This document shows, in pieces, positions 36,827 to 45,275 of a DNA stretch of 64,000 nt. Numbering within the stretch: the first letter of the stretch is position 1; the number at the start of each line of letters is the position of its first letter. The stretch is from Stenotrophomonas maltophilia (GTDB lineage: Bacteria > Pseudomonadota > Gammaproteobacteria > Xanthomonadales > Xanthomonadaceae). Position numbers and translations under genes: made by a program. The notes below the pieces were generated by a model that was not told the origin of the DNA, searched no databases, and saw only the letters and a program-made list of their open reading frames with translations. The DNA is taken from positions 186,001 to 250,000 of the forward strand of contig NZ_CP029773.1 of assembly GCF_003205835.1 (NCBI RefSeq). Direction: 5' to 3'.

Positions 36827-37087
36827 GTGAGCCAGGAAATCAACAAGCACGTTGCGCGAGCCATCGTTGAGCTTGCCATCTTTCTCGAGTTTTCGGCGGA
36901 TGATGTATTGGATCCAGATGCTGCCGTGCAGGGGCTCGAACGATTGGCTTCGACATTGCAAATGATGGACGTGGAGTCCAGATCATCTTTGTGCATGCAG
37001 TTTGAAAGCATCGCGATGGAGTATTCAGGTGAGCAGGCCGGGTTTGTTGAAGGCTTGGGCGAATCGCTGGGGTTGCTCGAAGCGTAG
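36827..37087 (+). CDS. Small orphan protein of unknown function
   Basis: An 86-residue acidic, helical protein I do not recognise (VARAIVELAIFLEFSADDVL opens it). The GTG at 36827 follows a good AAAGGTG sequence. No signal peptide, membrane segment or cysteine motif is present apart from one Cys. GC content is lower than zapE. It lies inside a 573-bp segment bounded by direct repeats of the zapE 3' end, so it was probably acquired or duplicated with that segment. Small acidic single proteins of this kind are often immunity proteins, but nothing here proves it. Confidence 0.7.
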   Translation: MSQEINKHVARAIVELAIFLEFSADDVLDPDAAVQGLERLASTLQMMDVESRSSLCMQFESIAMEYSGEQAGFVEGLGESLGLLEA

Positions 37088-37089
37088 TC

Positions 37090-37164
37090 TGCTCATGTGT
37101 AGAAGCCCCAGATTCTTCTGGCACCAGGCAGTCAGAAATTCCGTGTTCGCGCAGAACATGAGCA
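37090..37164. repeat. 9-bp inverted repeat bracketing the end of the inserted segment
   Basis: TGCTCATGT at 37090-37098 and ACATGAGCA at 37156-37164 flank 57 bp just before the zapE duplicate. It might mark an old element end. Confidence 0.5.
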
Positions 37165-37167
37165 AGA

Positions 37168-37245
37168 GGCGCGTTCGAGCGCACCGCCTCGCGCCTGATT
37201 GAAATGCAGAGCGCCGAATACCTGGGTACCCCGCACCGGGCGTGA
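37168..37245 (+). pseudogene. Duplicate fragment of the zapE 3' end
   Basis: Seventy-eight bases matching 36595-36672 with two silent changes, including the zapE stop. There is no start signal before it, so it is a remnant and not a gene. Preserved sequence suggests a fairly recent event. Confidence 0.9.
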
Positions 37246-37285
37246 GGGCGCCACCCAGGTAAATGCGTTGCCGGCCAGGGTTCCG

Positions 37286-37311
37286 GTAGTGCCGGCCGCT
37301 GGCCGGCATCC
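37286..37311. repeat. Single SMAG-like arm
   Basis: GTAGTGCCGGCCGCTGGCCG only; a partial opposite arm (TTGCCGGCCA) lies just upstream at about 37268, so the pair looks disrupted. Confidence 0.75.
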
Positions 37312-37320
37312 GCCGCGCGG

Positions 37321-38157
37321 TTACCGGGTCGGCGCCACGGCGTTCCCACGCGGCCGCTCATCCGGCCCGGCCGACACATGCAGGCCCGAGCCATCGCCGT
37401 GCTCTACCCGTACGCTCTCGCCGCGCTCCAGCAGCCGCAGCGGTTGGCCCTGGTAGCGCACTTCCAGCGCGTCGTGGGCCGCTGCCAGCGACTGCACCAG
37501 CGGGCACAGTGCCATCGCCTTGGCTTCCAGCTGCTGGCTGCGCGCTTCCATGCGGCGGTCGACCTCTGCGTCCAGGCGGTCGGCACGGCGTTCCATGGCG
37601 CCGGCGCGGCCGGTGAACACCTGCCACAGCACGCTGCGGGTCATTGACGCCGCCATCGTCTCGGCCATCTGGTCGATGTGCGCGTCGAAGCCGTCGCCGA
37701 ACGTCTCCTGCTCCCAGTAGCCTCGGCCCAGGCTGGCGTCGATCCAGGTCTGCATCTCGCCGCGCATCGCACGCATCTGGCGGTTGCGGGACTTGCCGGT
37801 GATCGCTTCGAAGGCGGCGTCCAGCGCATCGAAGGTGACCCCGGAGACTTCATGGGCCAGTGCGGTGACCGCCGGCATCAGCTGGCGGGCACCGGCCTCC
37901 ATCTGCCGCAGGCGGGCGGCGTCGGCGGCGCTGACCGTGACCATCCTGCCGTCCAGGCTCAGTTCGCCGTCGTGGAACACCACTTCATGCGGCGCCTGCG
38001 GGCCATGCCGCAGCCAGATGCCGCCGCTGTCCACCAGCACGTCGTAGTCGGTATGGATGCCGCACTGGTCCGAACGCAGTTCCGGCCCCTCGGCGGCCAA
38101 CGCCGGGGCGGCGGACAGCGTAGCCAGCAGGGCCAGCGCGGGCAGTCGCACGTGCAT
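37321..38157 (-). CDS. DUF2884 (YggN-like) family periplasmic protein
   Basis: A 278-residue exported protein of unknown function. A Sec signal peptide (MHVRLPALALLATLSAAPAL, then AA) leads into a mature domain. It has the DUF2884 pattern: an N-terminal CGIHTDYDVLVDSGGIWLRH, then a long helical region (ARLRQMEAGARQLMPAVTAL, EVSGVTFDALDAAFEAITGK) and a Cys pair (CGIHT and LCPL). E. coli YggN is the named relative. It is monocistronic and convergent with the small orphan gene. Confidence 0.83.
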   Translation of the reverse strand: MHVRLPALALLATLSAAPALAAEGPELRSDQCGIHTDYDVLVDSGGIWLRHGPQAPHEVVFHDGELSLDGRMVTVSAADAARLRQMEAGARQLMPAVTALAHEVSGVTFDALDAAFEAITGKSRNRQMRAMRGEMQTWIDASLGRGYWEQETFGDGFDAHIDQMAETMAASMTRSVLWQVFTGRAGAMERRADRLDAEVDRRMEARSQQLEAKAMALCPLVQSLAAAHDALEVRYQGQPLRLLERGESVRVEHGDGSGLHVSAGPDERPRGNAVAPTR

Positions 38158-38263
38158 CGGAATCTCCTTCTCCGGAACCGGATGGCCAGCATCTGCTGCC
38201 AGTGTGCGGGCGTCACCGGCCGGAAGTCACCCGTCCACCGGATTCCCACCGACTGCCCACCAC

Positions 38264-38272
38264 CTATCCACA
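38264..38272 (+). promoter_or_regulatory. DnaA-box-like site upstream of nrdA
   Basis: CTATCCACA differs by one base from the DnaA consensus TTATCCACA. DnaA regulates nrdAB in E. coli, so the position is suggestive. Confidence 0.4.
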
Positions 38273-38427
38273 GGGTTGTCCCTAGCCAGCTTCATCACTG
38301 TCATGTGAAGCTGTCATTGTTCCGTTTCCGCGCGGCGTTGTACCACCGCGATGACGCCTTTCGGGCTTGACTGCGCAGCCCGTTCCGCCAGGTCTGAAGC
38401 GTCTGATCCGGGCGCCGATGGCACGAT

Positions 38428-38442
38428 CCTTGCGGCGCAAGG
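38428..38442. promoter_or_regulatory. Inverted repeat in the nrdA upstream region
   Basis: CCTTGC-GGC-GCAAGG, a perfect 6-bp stem 14 bp before the first NrdR-like box. Confidence 0.35.
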
Positions 38443-38453
38443 GATTGCCGAAT

Positions 38454-38503
38454 TTCACTACATTTGGCGTTGACGGACCCAATTACCCCCACTATCTTGT
38501 GGC
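38454..38503 (+). promoter_or_regulatory. Pair of NrdR-box-like sites
   Basis: CACTACATTTGG (from 38456) and CACTATCTTGTGG (from 38490) resemble NrdR boxes, which occur in pairs ahead of ribonucleotide reductase genes. Their spacing is about 34 bp, slightly longer than the usual 31-32. Confidence 0.45.
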
Positions 38504-38686
38504 CGTCGGTCGCAGCAACCCCAATTCCAGGGGGTGCCCGGGGTACCCATCCGCGATCGTCAACGGCAGTGGCAGGCGCAGGGTCTCATCCCCTGCGACG
38601 CCGTCCTGCCATCCTGGGCTGTCATGTCCCGGGCTGCGTCACCCGATGCATCGAGCACCCCCAATCACGCCAAGAGGACACACGCC

Positions 38687-41089
38687 GTGAGCACCGAATC
38701 CAGCGCCACCATCGAGAAGGAAAGCGAATTCCTGTTGACGTCGCCGCCGACGGCCAACGCGATGAGTGTGACCAAGCGCAATGGGACCACCGAACTGGTG
38801 GACCTGAACAAGATCGTGCGCGCGGTGCAGCGTTCCTCCGAAGGCCTGCACGCCGTCGATCCGATGCGCGTGGCCACCCGTACCATTTCCGGCCTGTACA
38901 ACGGTGCCACCACCCGCGAGCTGGACGAACTGTCCATCCGCACCGCCGCCCTGCTGATCGGTGAAGAGCCCGAGTACGGCCGCCTGGCTGCGCGCCTGCT
39001 GGCCAACTACATCGCCAAGGAAGTCTCGGGCCAGGAAATCTACGCCTTCTCGCAGTCGGTCAGCCGTGGCCATGAAGTCGGCCTGATCAACGACCGCCTG
39101 CTGAACTTCGTGCAGACCAATGCGCGCAAGCTCAACGACGCCATCGACGGCGCGCTGGACCTGAACTTCGATTACTTCGGCCTGCGTACCCTGTACGACC
39201 GTTACCTGCTGCGCCACCCGCACACCCGCAAGGTGATCGAGACCCCGCAGCAGTTCTTCCTGCGCATTGCCAGCGCACTGAGCGAGGACGTGTCCGAGAC
39301 CCTGGCGCTGTACAAGCGCATGGGCAACCTGGATTACCTGCCGTCCAGCCCGACCCTGTTCAACTCCGGCACCACCCACGAGCAGCTGTCCTCGTGCTTC
39401 CTGCTGGATTCGCCGCAGGACTCGCTGGAGTCGATCTATTCCAAGTACGGCGACATCGCCCAGCTGTCGAAGTTCTCCGGCGGCATCGGCGTCAGCTACA
39501 CCCGCGTGCGTTCGCGTGGTTCGCTGATCAAGTCGACCAACGGCCACTCCAACGGCATCGTGCCGTGGCTGAAGACCATGGATTCGTCGGTGGCTGCGGT
39601 GAACCAGGGCGGCAAGCGCAAGGGCGCGGCCTGCGTGTACCTGGAAACCTGGCACGCCGACATCGAGGACTTCCTCGAGCTGCGTGACAACACCGGTGAC
39701 GAAGCCCGCCGTGCGCACAACCTGAACCTGGCCAACTGGGTGCCGGACCTGTTCATGAAGCGCGTCGAGGCCGACCAGGAATGGTCGCTGTTCGATCCGC
39801 GCGTCGTGCCGGAGTTCACCGACCTGTTCGGCGAAGCCTTCGAGCAGGCCTACCTGCAGGCCGAAGCCCAGGGCAAGGCCAACCGCACCATCTCCGCGCG
39901 CAAGCTGTATGCCCGCATGATGCGTACGCTGGCCGAGACCGGCAACGGCTGGATGACCTTCAAGGACAAGTGCAACCGCGCCAGCAACCAGACCCTGCGC
40001 GCCGGCAACGTGATCCACCTGTCGAACCTGTGCACCGAGATCCTGGAAGTCACCTCCAACGATGAAACCGCGGTGTGCAACCTGGGTTCGATCAACCTGG
40101 GCAACCACTTCGACGAGCACAACGAGTTCGACTTCGAGAAGCTGGCCGAGACCGTGCGCCTGGCCGTGCGCCAGCTCGACCGCGTCATCGACCTGAACTT
40201 CTACCCGATCGAAACCGCCCGCCGCGCCAACCTGCGCTGGCGTCCGGTCGGCCTGGGCTGCATGGGCCTGCAGGACGTGTTCTTCCGCAAGCGCCTGCCG
40301 TTCGACAGCGCCGAAGCCCGTGCGCTGTCGAAGAAGATCGCCGAAGCGATCTACTTCCACGCGCTGGAAACCTCCTGCGAGCTGGCCCAGGAACGCGGCA
40401 AGCACCCGTCGTTCAACGACACCCGCGCCGCCGGTGGCGAACTGCAGTTCGACGCCTGGAACGTGGTGCCGGAAGACGCCGAGCGCTGGGATGCCCTGCG
40501 TGCCCGCATCAAGGAACACGGCCTGCGCAACTCGCTGATGATCGCGATCGCCCCGACCGCGACCATCGCCTCGATCGCCGGCTGCTACGAGTGCGTCGAG
40601 CCGCAGGTGTCCAACCTGTTCAAGCGCGAGACCCTGTCCGGTGACTTCCTGCAGGTCAACCGTTACCTGGTGAACGAGCTGAAGAAGCTGGGCCTGTGGA
40701 CGCCGGAAATGCGCGATGCCATCAAGCTGGCCGAAGGCTCCATCGCGGGCGTGGCACAGATTCCGGAAACGCTGCGCGAGGTCTACCGCACTGCGTGGGA
40801 ACTGCCGATGCGTTCGTTGATCGACATGGCCGCCGAGCGTGGTGCCTTCATCGATCAGTCGGCCTCGCTCAACCTGTTCATGGAAAGCCCGAACATCGGC
40901 GCGATGTCCTCCATGTACATGTACGCCTGGAAGCAGGGCATCAAGACCACCTACTACCTGCGTTCGCGCCCGGCCACCAAGATCGCCAAGACCACGGTGA
41001 GCAGCGCAGCCCCGGCCAAGGTGTTCAGCCCGGACGAAGCCATCGCCTGCTCGCTGGAAAACCCGGAAGCCTGCGAGGCCTGCCAGTAA
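38687..41089 (+). CDS. nrdA: Class Ia ribonucleoside-diphosphate reductase, alpha subunit
   Basis: NrdA reduces ribonucleoside diphosphates to deoxyribonucleotides with NrdB. The 800-residue product has an N-terminal ATP-cone (KRNGTTELVDLNKIVRAVQR, about 25-110), NSGTTHEQLSSCFLLDSPQD (first redox Cys), and NLCTEILEVTSNDETAVCNL with the radical Cys. It ends CEACQ, where the C-terminal cysteine pair shuttles electrons from thioredoxin. The start is a GTG at 38687 with AAGAGGA upstream; an open frame back to 38534 has no ribosome site. nrdB follows 118 bp downstream. Confidence 0.96.
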   Translation: MSTESSATIEKESEFLLTSPPTANAMSVTKRNGTTELVDLNKIVRAVQRSSEGLHAVDPMRVATRTISGLYNGATTRELDELSIRTAALLIGEEPEYGRLAARLLANYIAKEVSGQEIYAFSQSVSRGHEVGLINDRLLNFVQTNARKLNDAIDGALDLNFDYFGLRTLYDRYLLRHPHTRKVIETPQQFFLRIASALSEDVSETLALYKRMGNLDYLPSSPTLFNSGTTHEQLSSCFLLDSPQDSLESIYSKYGDIAQLSKFSGGIGVSYTRVRSRGSLIKSTNGHSNGIVPWLKTMDSSVAAVNQGGKRKGAACVYLETWHADIEDFLELRDNTGDEARRAHNLNLANWVPDLFMKRVEADQEWSLFDPRVVPEFTDLFGEAFEQAYLQAEAQGKANRTISARKLYARMMRTLAETGNGWMTFKDKCNRASNQTLRAGNVIHLSNLCTEILEVTSNDETAVCNLGSINLGNHFDEHNEFDFEKLAETVRLAVRQLDRVIDLNFYPIETARRANLRWRPVGLGCMGLQDVFFRKRLPFDSAEARALSKKIAEAIYFHALETSCELAQERGKHPSFNDTRAAGGELQFDAWNVVPEDAERWDALRARIKEHGLRNSLMIAIAPTATIASIAGCYECVEPQVSNLFKRETLSGDFLQVNRYLVNELKKLGLWTPEMRDAIKLAEGSIAGVAQIPETLREVYRTAWELPMRSLIDMAAERGAFIDQSASLNLFMESPNIGAMSSMYMYAWKQGIKTTYYLRSRPATKIAKTTVSSAAPAKVFSPDEAIACSLENPEACEACQ

Positions 41090-41107
41090 GAGCGGCACCG
41101 CCGCGCG

Positions 41108-41180
41108 GTAGTGCCGGCCGCTGGCCGGCAACCCCGGCCAACGATCATCACCCACGGTAGCGCCGGGCCATGCCCGGCGG
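41108..41180. repeat. SMAG-like arm and GTAGCGCCGGGCC hairpin between nrdA and nrdB
   Basis: A single arm GTAGTGCCGGCCGCTGGCCG (41108-41133) is followed by GTAGCGCCGGGCCATGCCCGGC (41157-41180). They sit inside the nrdAB operon and could affect mRNA stability between the two genes. Confidence 0.8.
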
Positions 41181-41207
41181 CTCACCCAGGAATTCAAGGA
41201 AACACCC

Positions 41208-42227
41208 ATGGCCGACAAGCCCAAGCAGATGCTGCTCGATCCCGGTTTTGAACTGACCCTGCGCCCGATGCGCTACCCGCAGTTCTATGACATGTACCGG
41301 AATGCGATCAAGAACACCTGGACGGTGGAAGAGATCAACTTCCAGATCGACATCACCGACCTGCACAGCAAGATGTCGCCGGGTGAGCGCCACCTGATCC
41401 ACCGCCTGGTCGCGTTCTTCGCCACCGGCGACTCGATCGTCTCCAACAACCTGGTGCTGAACCTGTACCAGCACTTGAACGCGCCCGAAGCGCGCATGTA
41501 CCTGTCGCGCCAGCTGTATGAAGAAGCGCTGCACGTGCAGTTCTACCTGACCCTGCTCGACAACTACCTGCCGGATCCGGAAGAGCGCGTCAAAGCCTTC
41601 GCCGCGGTGGAGAACATCGACTCGATCAAGAAGAAGGCCGATTTCTGCTTCAAGTGGATCGACTCGATCCAGGACCTGAAGCGCATCGAGACCCGTGCCG
41701 AGCGTCGCCAGTTCCTGCTCAACCAGATCTGCTTCGCTGCGTGCATCGAAGGCCTGTTCTTCTTTGCTGCGTTCGCCTACGTGTACTACTTCCGTTCGCG
41801 CGGCCTGCTGCCGGGCCTGGCCTCGGGCACCAACTGGGTGTTCCGCGACGAAAGCGCGCACATGGAGTTCGCGTTCGAGTCGGTGCGCGTGGTACGTGAG
41901 GAAGAGCCGGACCTGTTCGACGACGAGATGAAGCAGCAGGTCTACGACATGCTGGCCGAAGCCATCGAATGCGAAGTGCAGTTCGCCGAGGACGTGCTGT
42001 CCGGTGGCGTGGCCGGCATCTCGACCCGTGACATGCGCCAGTACCTGCAGCACTGCGCCGACCAGCACTTCGCCAAGCTGGGCATGGAGAAGAAGTACAA
42101 CGTGCGCAACCCGCTGCCGTTCATGGAGCTGCAGGACGTGCAGGAGCTGACCAACTTCTTCGAACGCCGCGTCTCGGCCTACCAGGTCGGCGTGCAGGGC
42201 GAAGTCGCCTTCGACATGAACTTCTGA
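41208..42227 (+). CDS. nrdB: Class Ia ribonucleoside-diphosphate reductase, beta subunit
   Basis: NrdB carries the diferric-tyrosyl radical needed by NrdA. The 339-residue product is a ferritin-like helical protein with the iron ligands in YEEALHVQFYLTLLDNY (Glu, His) and DESAHMEFAFESVRVVREEE (Glu, His). The radical Tyr region lies just after the first of these, and the C-terminus (QGEVAFDMNF) is the NrdA-binding tail. CAAGGAA precedes the ATG. Length is shorter than E. coli NrdB (376) but usual for this group. A strong terminator follows. Confidence 0.96.
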   Translation: MADKPKQMLLDPGFELTLRPMRYPQFYDMYRNAIKNTWTVEEINFQIDITDLHSKMSPGERHLIHRLVAFFATGDSIVSNNLVLNLYQHLNAPEARMYLSRQLYEEALHVQFYLTLLDNYLPDPEERVKAFAAVENIDSIKKKADFCFKWIDSIQDLKRIETRAERRQFLLNQICFAACIEGLFFFAAFAYVYYFRSRGLLPGLASGTNWVFRDESAHMEFAFESVRVVREEEPDLFDDEMKQQVYDMLAEAIECEVQFAEDVLSGGVAGISTRDMRQYLQHCADQHFAKLGMEKKYNVRNPLPFMELQDVQELTNFFERRVSAYQVGVQGEVAFDMNF

Positions 42228-42255
42228 TCGAACCGGTCAGGCCTGTCGCAACGAG

Positions 42256-42283
42256 AAACCCCGGCCAGCGCCGGGGTTTTTTT
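42256..42283 (+). terminator. Rho-independent terminator after nrdB
   Basis: AAACCCCGGC / GCCGGGGTTT stem with a short CAGC loop and a run of eight T, 28 bp after the nrdB stop. Confidence 0.95.
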
Positions 42284-42443
42284 GTGCTTGCTGCGCTCGC
42301 CGGGCATGGCCCGGCGCCACCGGCCGGCTTCGCGCGCGCCTGTGTAGAGTCGCGCCATGCTCGACTCACGCGTGTGGCGCGCAAGGGCATAATCTGCATT
42401 GATGGTCGATCATGGCCCAGTGTCGACTCTGGTGGAGTACAGG

Positions 42444-43076
42444 ATGTTGATCGTCGAAAGCGAATTTTTGAATGGCCATCTTGCCGCGCTCAGGGAGGAG
42501 TTCCATTCATTCGCCGCGGCAATGGAATCGGCACTTTCGGCGTGCAGGGACAAGGTCGTCGATTGGAAGTACTCCGTGGGCGAGGCCTTGGAGCTTGTTC
42601 CCTGTGAGCATCTTGTTCCCAGCGTTCTGGAGACGAAGGGGCGTGTGCTTCGCGAGCCGACGCGGAAGGAATTGAACTCCAAGCGCCTGGTGAAGCATGG
42701 GCTTGATGGAGGCGGGTTGCCGATCATCGAGATCCGCCGGCTGGATGCGGATGTTGAACGCTATGGGGAGCTGGTGAGATTCATCAGCGGTGACATGATC
42801 GTGAGCTGCCACCTTTTCGATAACGAGAAGCACCGCAACAGGTTGATGTCACTGACCAGAGTGATCAGGCAAAGCGATGCCGTACATTACGTATCTGCGA
42901 ACCCGCCTCATCAATGGGCAGTGAGATCCGACCAGCTGCTTGGCAGCAGGATCTCCAGAAGTTCAATCATGGCGACAAGCTGGTACAAGCAGATGGACTA
43001 TGACTTCGTGTACGGCACAACAGGACGGCTTGATGCAATCCTGATCGGTGACCATACGCATTGGTCGGCCGAGTAA
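42444..43076 (+). CDS. Orphan protein of unknown function, low GC
   Basis: A 210-residue soluble protein I do not recognise. It has no membrane segment or signal peptide. The sequence mixes helical stretches (LREEFHSFAAAMESALSACR) with a more beta-rich C-terminal part (SADAVHYVSANPPHQWAV-like, ending TTGRLDAILIGDHTHWSAE). GC content and codon use differ from neighbouring core genes, which suggests acquisition. ATG 42444 has GGTGGAG 6 bp upstream and is preferred; ATG 42402 is an in-frame alternative. It is a single gene between nrdB and a LysE exporter; no partner gene is evident. Confidence 0.7.
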   Translation: MLIVESEFLNGHLAALREEFHSFAAAMESALSACRDKVVDWKYSVGEALELVPCEHLVPSVLETKGRVLREPTRKELNSKRLVKHGLDGGGLPIIEIRRLDADVERYGELVRFISGDMIVSCHLFDNEKHRNRLMSLTRVIRQSDAVHYVSANPPHQWAVRSDQLLGSRISRSSIMATSWYKQMDYDFVYGTTGRLDAILIGDHTHWSAE

Positions 43077-43110
43077 GCCCGCAGCGATCAGGCAAGCGTC
43101 CCGTCCGCCG

Positions 43111-43746
43111 CTACCGCCGCCCTTCCACCGCCATGCGCACCGCCAGCCCGGCCAGCACCGTGCCCATCAGCCAGCGCTGCACCACCTGCCAGGTCGGGCG
43201 CGCGGCCAGGAAGCCGGCGATGCTGCCAGCGGTCAGCGCGATGATGCCGTTCACGGTCACACTCACCGCGATCTGGGTGGAACCCAGCACGATCGACTGC
43301 ATCAGCACGCTGCCTTCGCCGTCCGGATGCAGGAACTGCGGCAGCAGTGACAGGTACATCACCGCCACTTTCGGGTTCAGCAGATTGGTCAGGAAGCCCA
43401 TCGTGAACAGCTTGCGCGGGCTGTCCTGCGGCAGGTCGCGTACCGCAAATGGTGAACGGCCACCGGGCTTGAGCGCCTGCCAGGCCAGGTACAGCAGGTA
43501 CAGCGCGCCACCGATGCGCAGCGCGTCGTAGGCGAACGGTACGGTCATCAGCAGGGCGGTGATGCCCAGCGCCGCGCACAGCATGTAGAACACGAAGCCC
43601 AGCGCGACGCCAGCCAGCGAGATCAGGCCAGCGGTCGGCCCCTGGCAGATCGAGCGCGAGATGACGTAGATCATGTTCGGCCCGGGCGTGAGCACCATCG
43701 CCAGCGAAACCAGCGCAAAGGCCAACAGGTCGGAGGTGGCGGGCAT
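43111..43746 (-). CDS. LysE-family translocator (amino acid exporter)
   Basis: A 211-residue membrane protein of the LysE/RhtB family, which exports amino acids or related compounds. The family N-terminus LLAFALVSLAMVLTPGPNMI is seen, with the TPGPN motif, and SRSICQGPTAGLISLAGVAL follows. About six hydrophobic segments run to the C-terminus; KLFTMGFLTNLLNPKVAVMY is the middle signature (NLLNPK). Start 43746 gives the standard length. It is divergent from the thioesterase gene. Substrate is not determinable. Confidence 0.9.
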   Translation of the reverse strand: MPATSDLLAFALVSLAMVLTPGPNMIYVISRSICQGPTAGLISLAGVALGFVFYMLCAALGITALLMTVPFAYDALRIGGALYLLYLAWQALKPGGRSPFAVRDLPQDSPRKLFTMGFLTNLLNPKVAVMYLSLLPQFLHPDGEGSVLMQSIVLGSTQIAVSVTVNGIIALTAGSIAGFLAARPTWQVVQRWLMGTVLAGLAVRMAVEGRR

Positions 43747-43836
43747 GGGCAATCCTGGCAGGGGGCGTGGCGCAGTGTAGCGCCGCCTGCACGGGGCCTG
43801 GCTTAAAATCGCCGTACCCCACACCGAAGCACCCCC

Positions 43837-44238
43837 ATGACCCCGATCCCCGAGACCGTGCCGCCCACCGAAGTGCGCATGGCCGAAATCGTCTTCCCCA
43901 ACCACACCAACCACCTCGGCACCCTGTTCGGTGGCCAGGCGCTGGCGTGGATGGACAAGGCCGCGTTCCTGGCTGCCGCCCGCTACTCGCGCCGCACCGT
44001 GGTGACCGCGCGCAGCGACCAGGTCGACTTCAAGCTGCCGATCCGCATCGGCCAGATGGTGGAAACCATTGGCCGCATCGTCGAAGTCGGCCGCAGCTCG
44101 ATGAAGGTCGAGGTCGAACTGGTCGCTGAAGACCTGCACAGCGGCGAGCGCAAGCTGTGCACCCGCGGCCACTTCGTGATGATCGCGCTGGACGAGGAAG
44201 GCCACCCGATCGCGGTGCCGCCGCTGCCGGCGGCCTGA
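43837..44238 (+). CDS. Acyl-CoA thioesterase, hotdog fold (YciA-like)
   Basis: A 133-residue single-hotdog acyl-CoA thioesterase that hydrolyses acyl-CoA to free acid and CoA. VFPNHTNHLGTLFGGQALAW (residues about 18-37) is the YciA/BACH signature with the catalytic Asp following in MDKAAFLAA, and RSDQVDFKLPIRIGQMVETI is the second conserved strand. Length is that of YciA. It probably acts as a hexamer of hotdog dimers. The sirtuin gene follows 56 bp downstream in the same direction. Confidence 0.9.
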   Translation: MTPIPETVPPTEVRMAEIVFPNHTNHLGTLFGGQALAWMDKAAFLAAARYSRRTVVTARSDQVDFKLPIRIGQMVETIGRIVEVGRSSMKVEVELVAEDLHSGERKLCTRGHFVMIALDEEGHPIAVPPLPAA

Positions 44239-44294
44239 GCCCGCCGACTGAACCGGCGCCTGCGGGGGCGCTTGCGCGCCCCCATCTGGCAGCC

Positions 44295-45101
44295 ATGACC
44301 CCACCGCTGACCGACTTCATCGACCGCGCCAAGCGCCTGTTCGTGCTGACCGGCGCCGGCTGCAGCACCGCCTCGGGCATTCCCGATTACCGCGATACCG
44401 ACGGCCAGTGGAAACGCACGCCGCCGGTGACCTACCAGGCCTTCATGGGCGAGGCGGCCACCCGCCAGCGCTACTGGGCGCGCAGCCTGCTGGGTTGGCC
44501 ACGCTTCGGCCTGGCCCGGCCCAACGGCACCCACCAGGCCCTGGCCGCGCTGGAAAGCCGGGGCAAGCTGCAGCTGCTGCTGACCCAGAATGTGGACGGC
44601 CTGCACCAGCGCGCCGGCAGTCACAACGTGATCGACCTGCATGGCCGCCTGGATCTGGTGCGCTGCATGGGCTGCGAGCGTCGCAGTGGCCGCGAGGACT
44701 TCCAGCAGCGCCTGCTGGACGCCAATCCCGGCTGGGACGCGCTGGAGGCAGGCATCGCGCCCGATGGTGATGCCGATCTGGAGACCGATTTTTCCACGTT
44801 CGTGGTGCCCGACTGTCCGCACTGCGGCGGCCTGCTGAAGCCCGACGTGGTGTTCTTCGGCGAAAACGTGCCGCGCGAGCGGGTGGCGGCGGTGCACGAT
44901 CATCTGCAGCAGGCTGATGCGGTGCTGGTGGTGGGGTCGTCGCTGATGGTCTATTCCGGCTTCCGCTTCGTGCAGGCGGCGGCCAGGGCAGGGCTGCCGG
45001 TGGCGGCGCTGAACCGTGGCCGTACCCGTGCCGACGACCTGCTGTTGTTCAAGGATGAGCGGGACTGCGCTGAAGCGCTGGCGTCGGTTATCGCTGGATA
45101 G
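44295..45101 (+). CDS. cobB: NAD-dependent protein deacetylase, SIR2 family
   Basis: A sirtuin that removes acyl groups from lysines using NAD. The 268-residue product has [17 protein letters not shown] (NAD site), [12 protein letters not shown] (catalytic His) and [20 protein letters not shown]. Zinc ligands are visible as CMGC (around residue 124) and CPHC (about 175). The R in IPDYRD is followed by [12 protein letters not shown], unlike the CobB desuccinylase pattern, so class II-like specificity is possible. Start 44295 is favoured over a longer frame from the overlapping thioesterase gene. Confidence 0.92.
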   Translation: MTPPLTDFIDRAKRLFVLTGAGCSTASGIPDYRDTDGQWKRTPPVTYQAFMGEAATRQRYWARSLLGWPRFGLARPNGTHQALAALESRGKLQLLLTQNVDGLHQRAGSHNVIDLHGRLDLVRCMGCERRSGREDFQQRLLDANPGWDALEAGIAPDGDADLETDFSTFVVPDCPHCGGLLKPDVVFFGENVPRERVAAVHDHLQQADAVLVVGSSLMVYSGFRFVQAAARAGLPVAALNRGRTRADDLLLFKDERDCAEALASVIAG

Positions 45102-45275
45102 AGTCTGCTATCGCGTGCAGCGCGGGCTTTTCGCCGCCGTTGGAAAAGCAGTCGACTGGCAGTCGACTCTACCGAGAACCCGCCCCCGCGAAACAGCGAT
45201 CCATCCAGACGGTTGATTCGCAGGCCGTGCGGCGGTGCAATACGCCCCCTCCATCCGCCTGACCCCCGCATCGCC

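Larger units (their letters stand above)
38158..38686. other. Long regulatory region upstream of nrdA
   Basis: The 529 bases have no convincing gene. They contain a near-consensus DnaA box (38264-38272), a hairpin (38428-38442), and two NrdR-box-like sequences (about 38454-38469 and 38488-38503), as expected for a ribonucleotide reductase promoter. The remaining sequence before nrdA is an untranslated leader. Confidence 0.6.

Noticed and set aside
38639..41224. Open frame of 861 codons opposite nrdA
   Set aside because: Antisense shadow; nrdA motifs are unambiguous.
43837..45101. Sirtuin, thioesterase and OYE genes as an NAD-depleting defence cluster
   Set aside because: The SIR2 protein is a complete deacetylase with zinc site and standard length, and its neighbours are ordinary metabolic genes.
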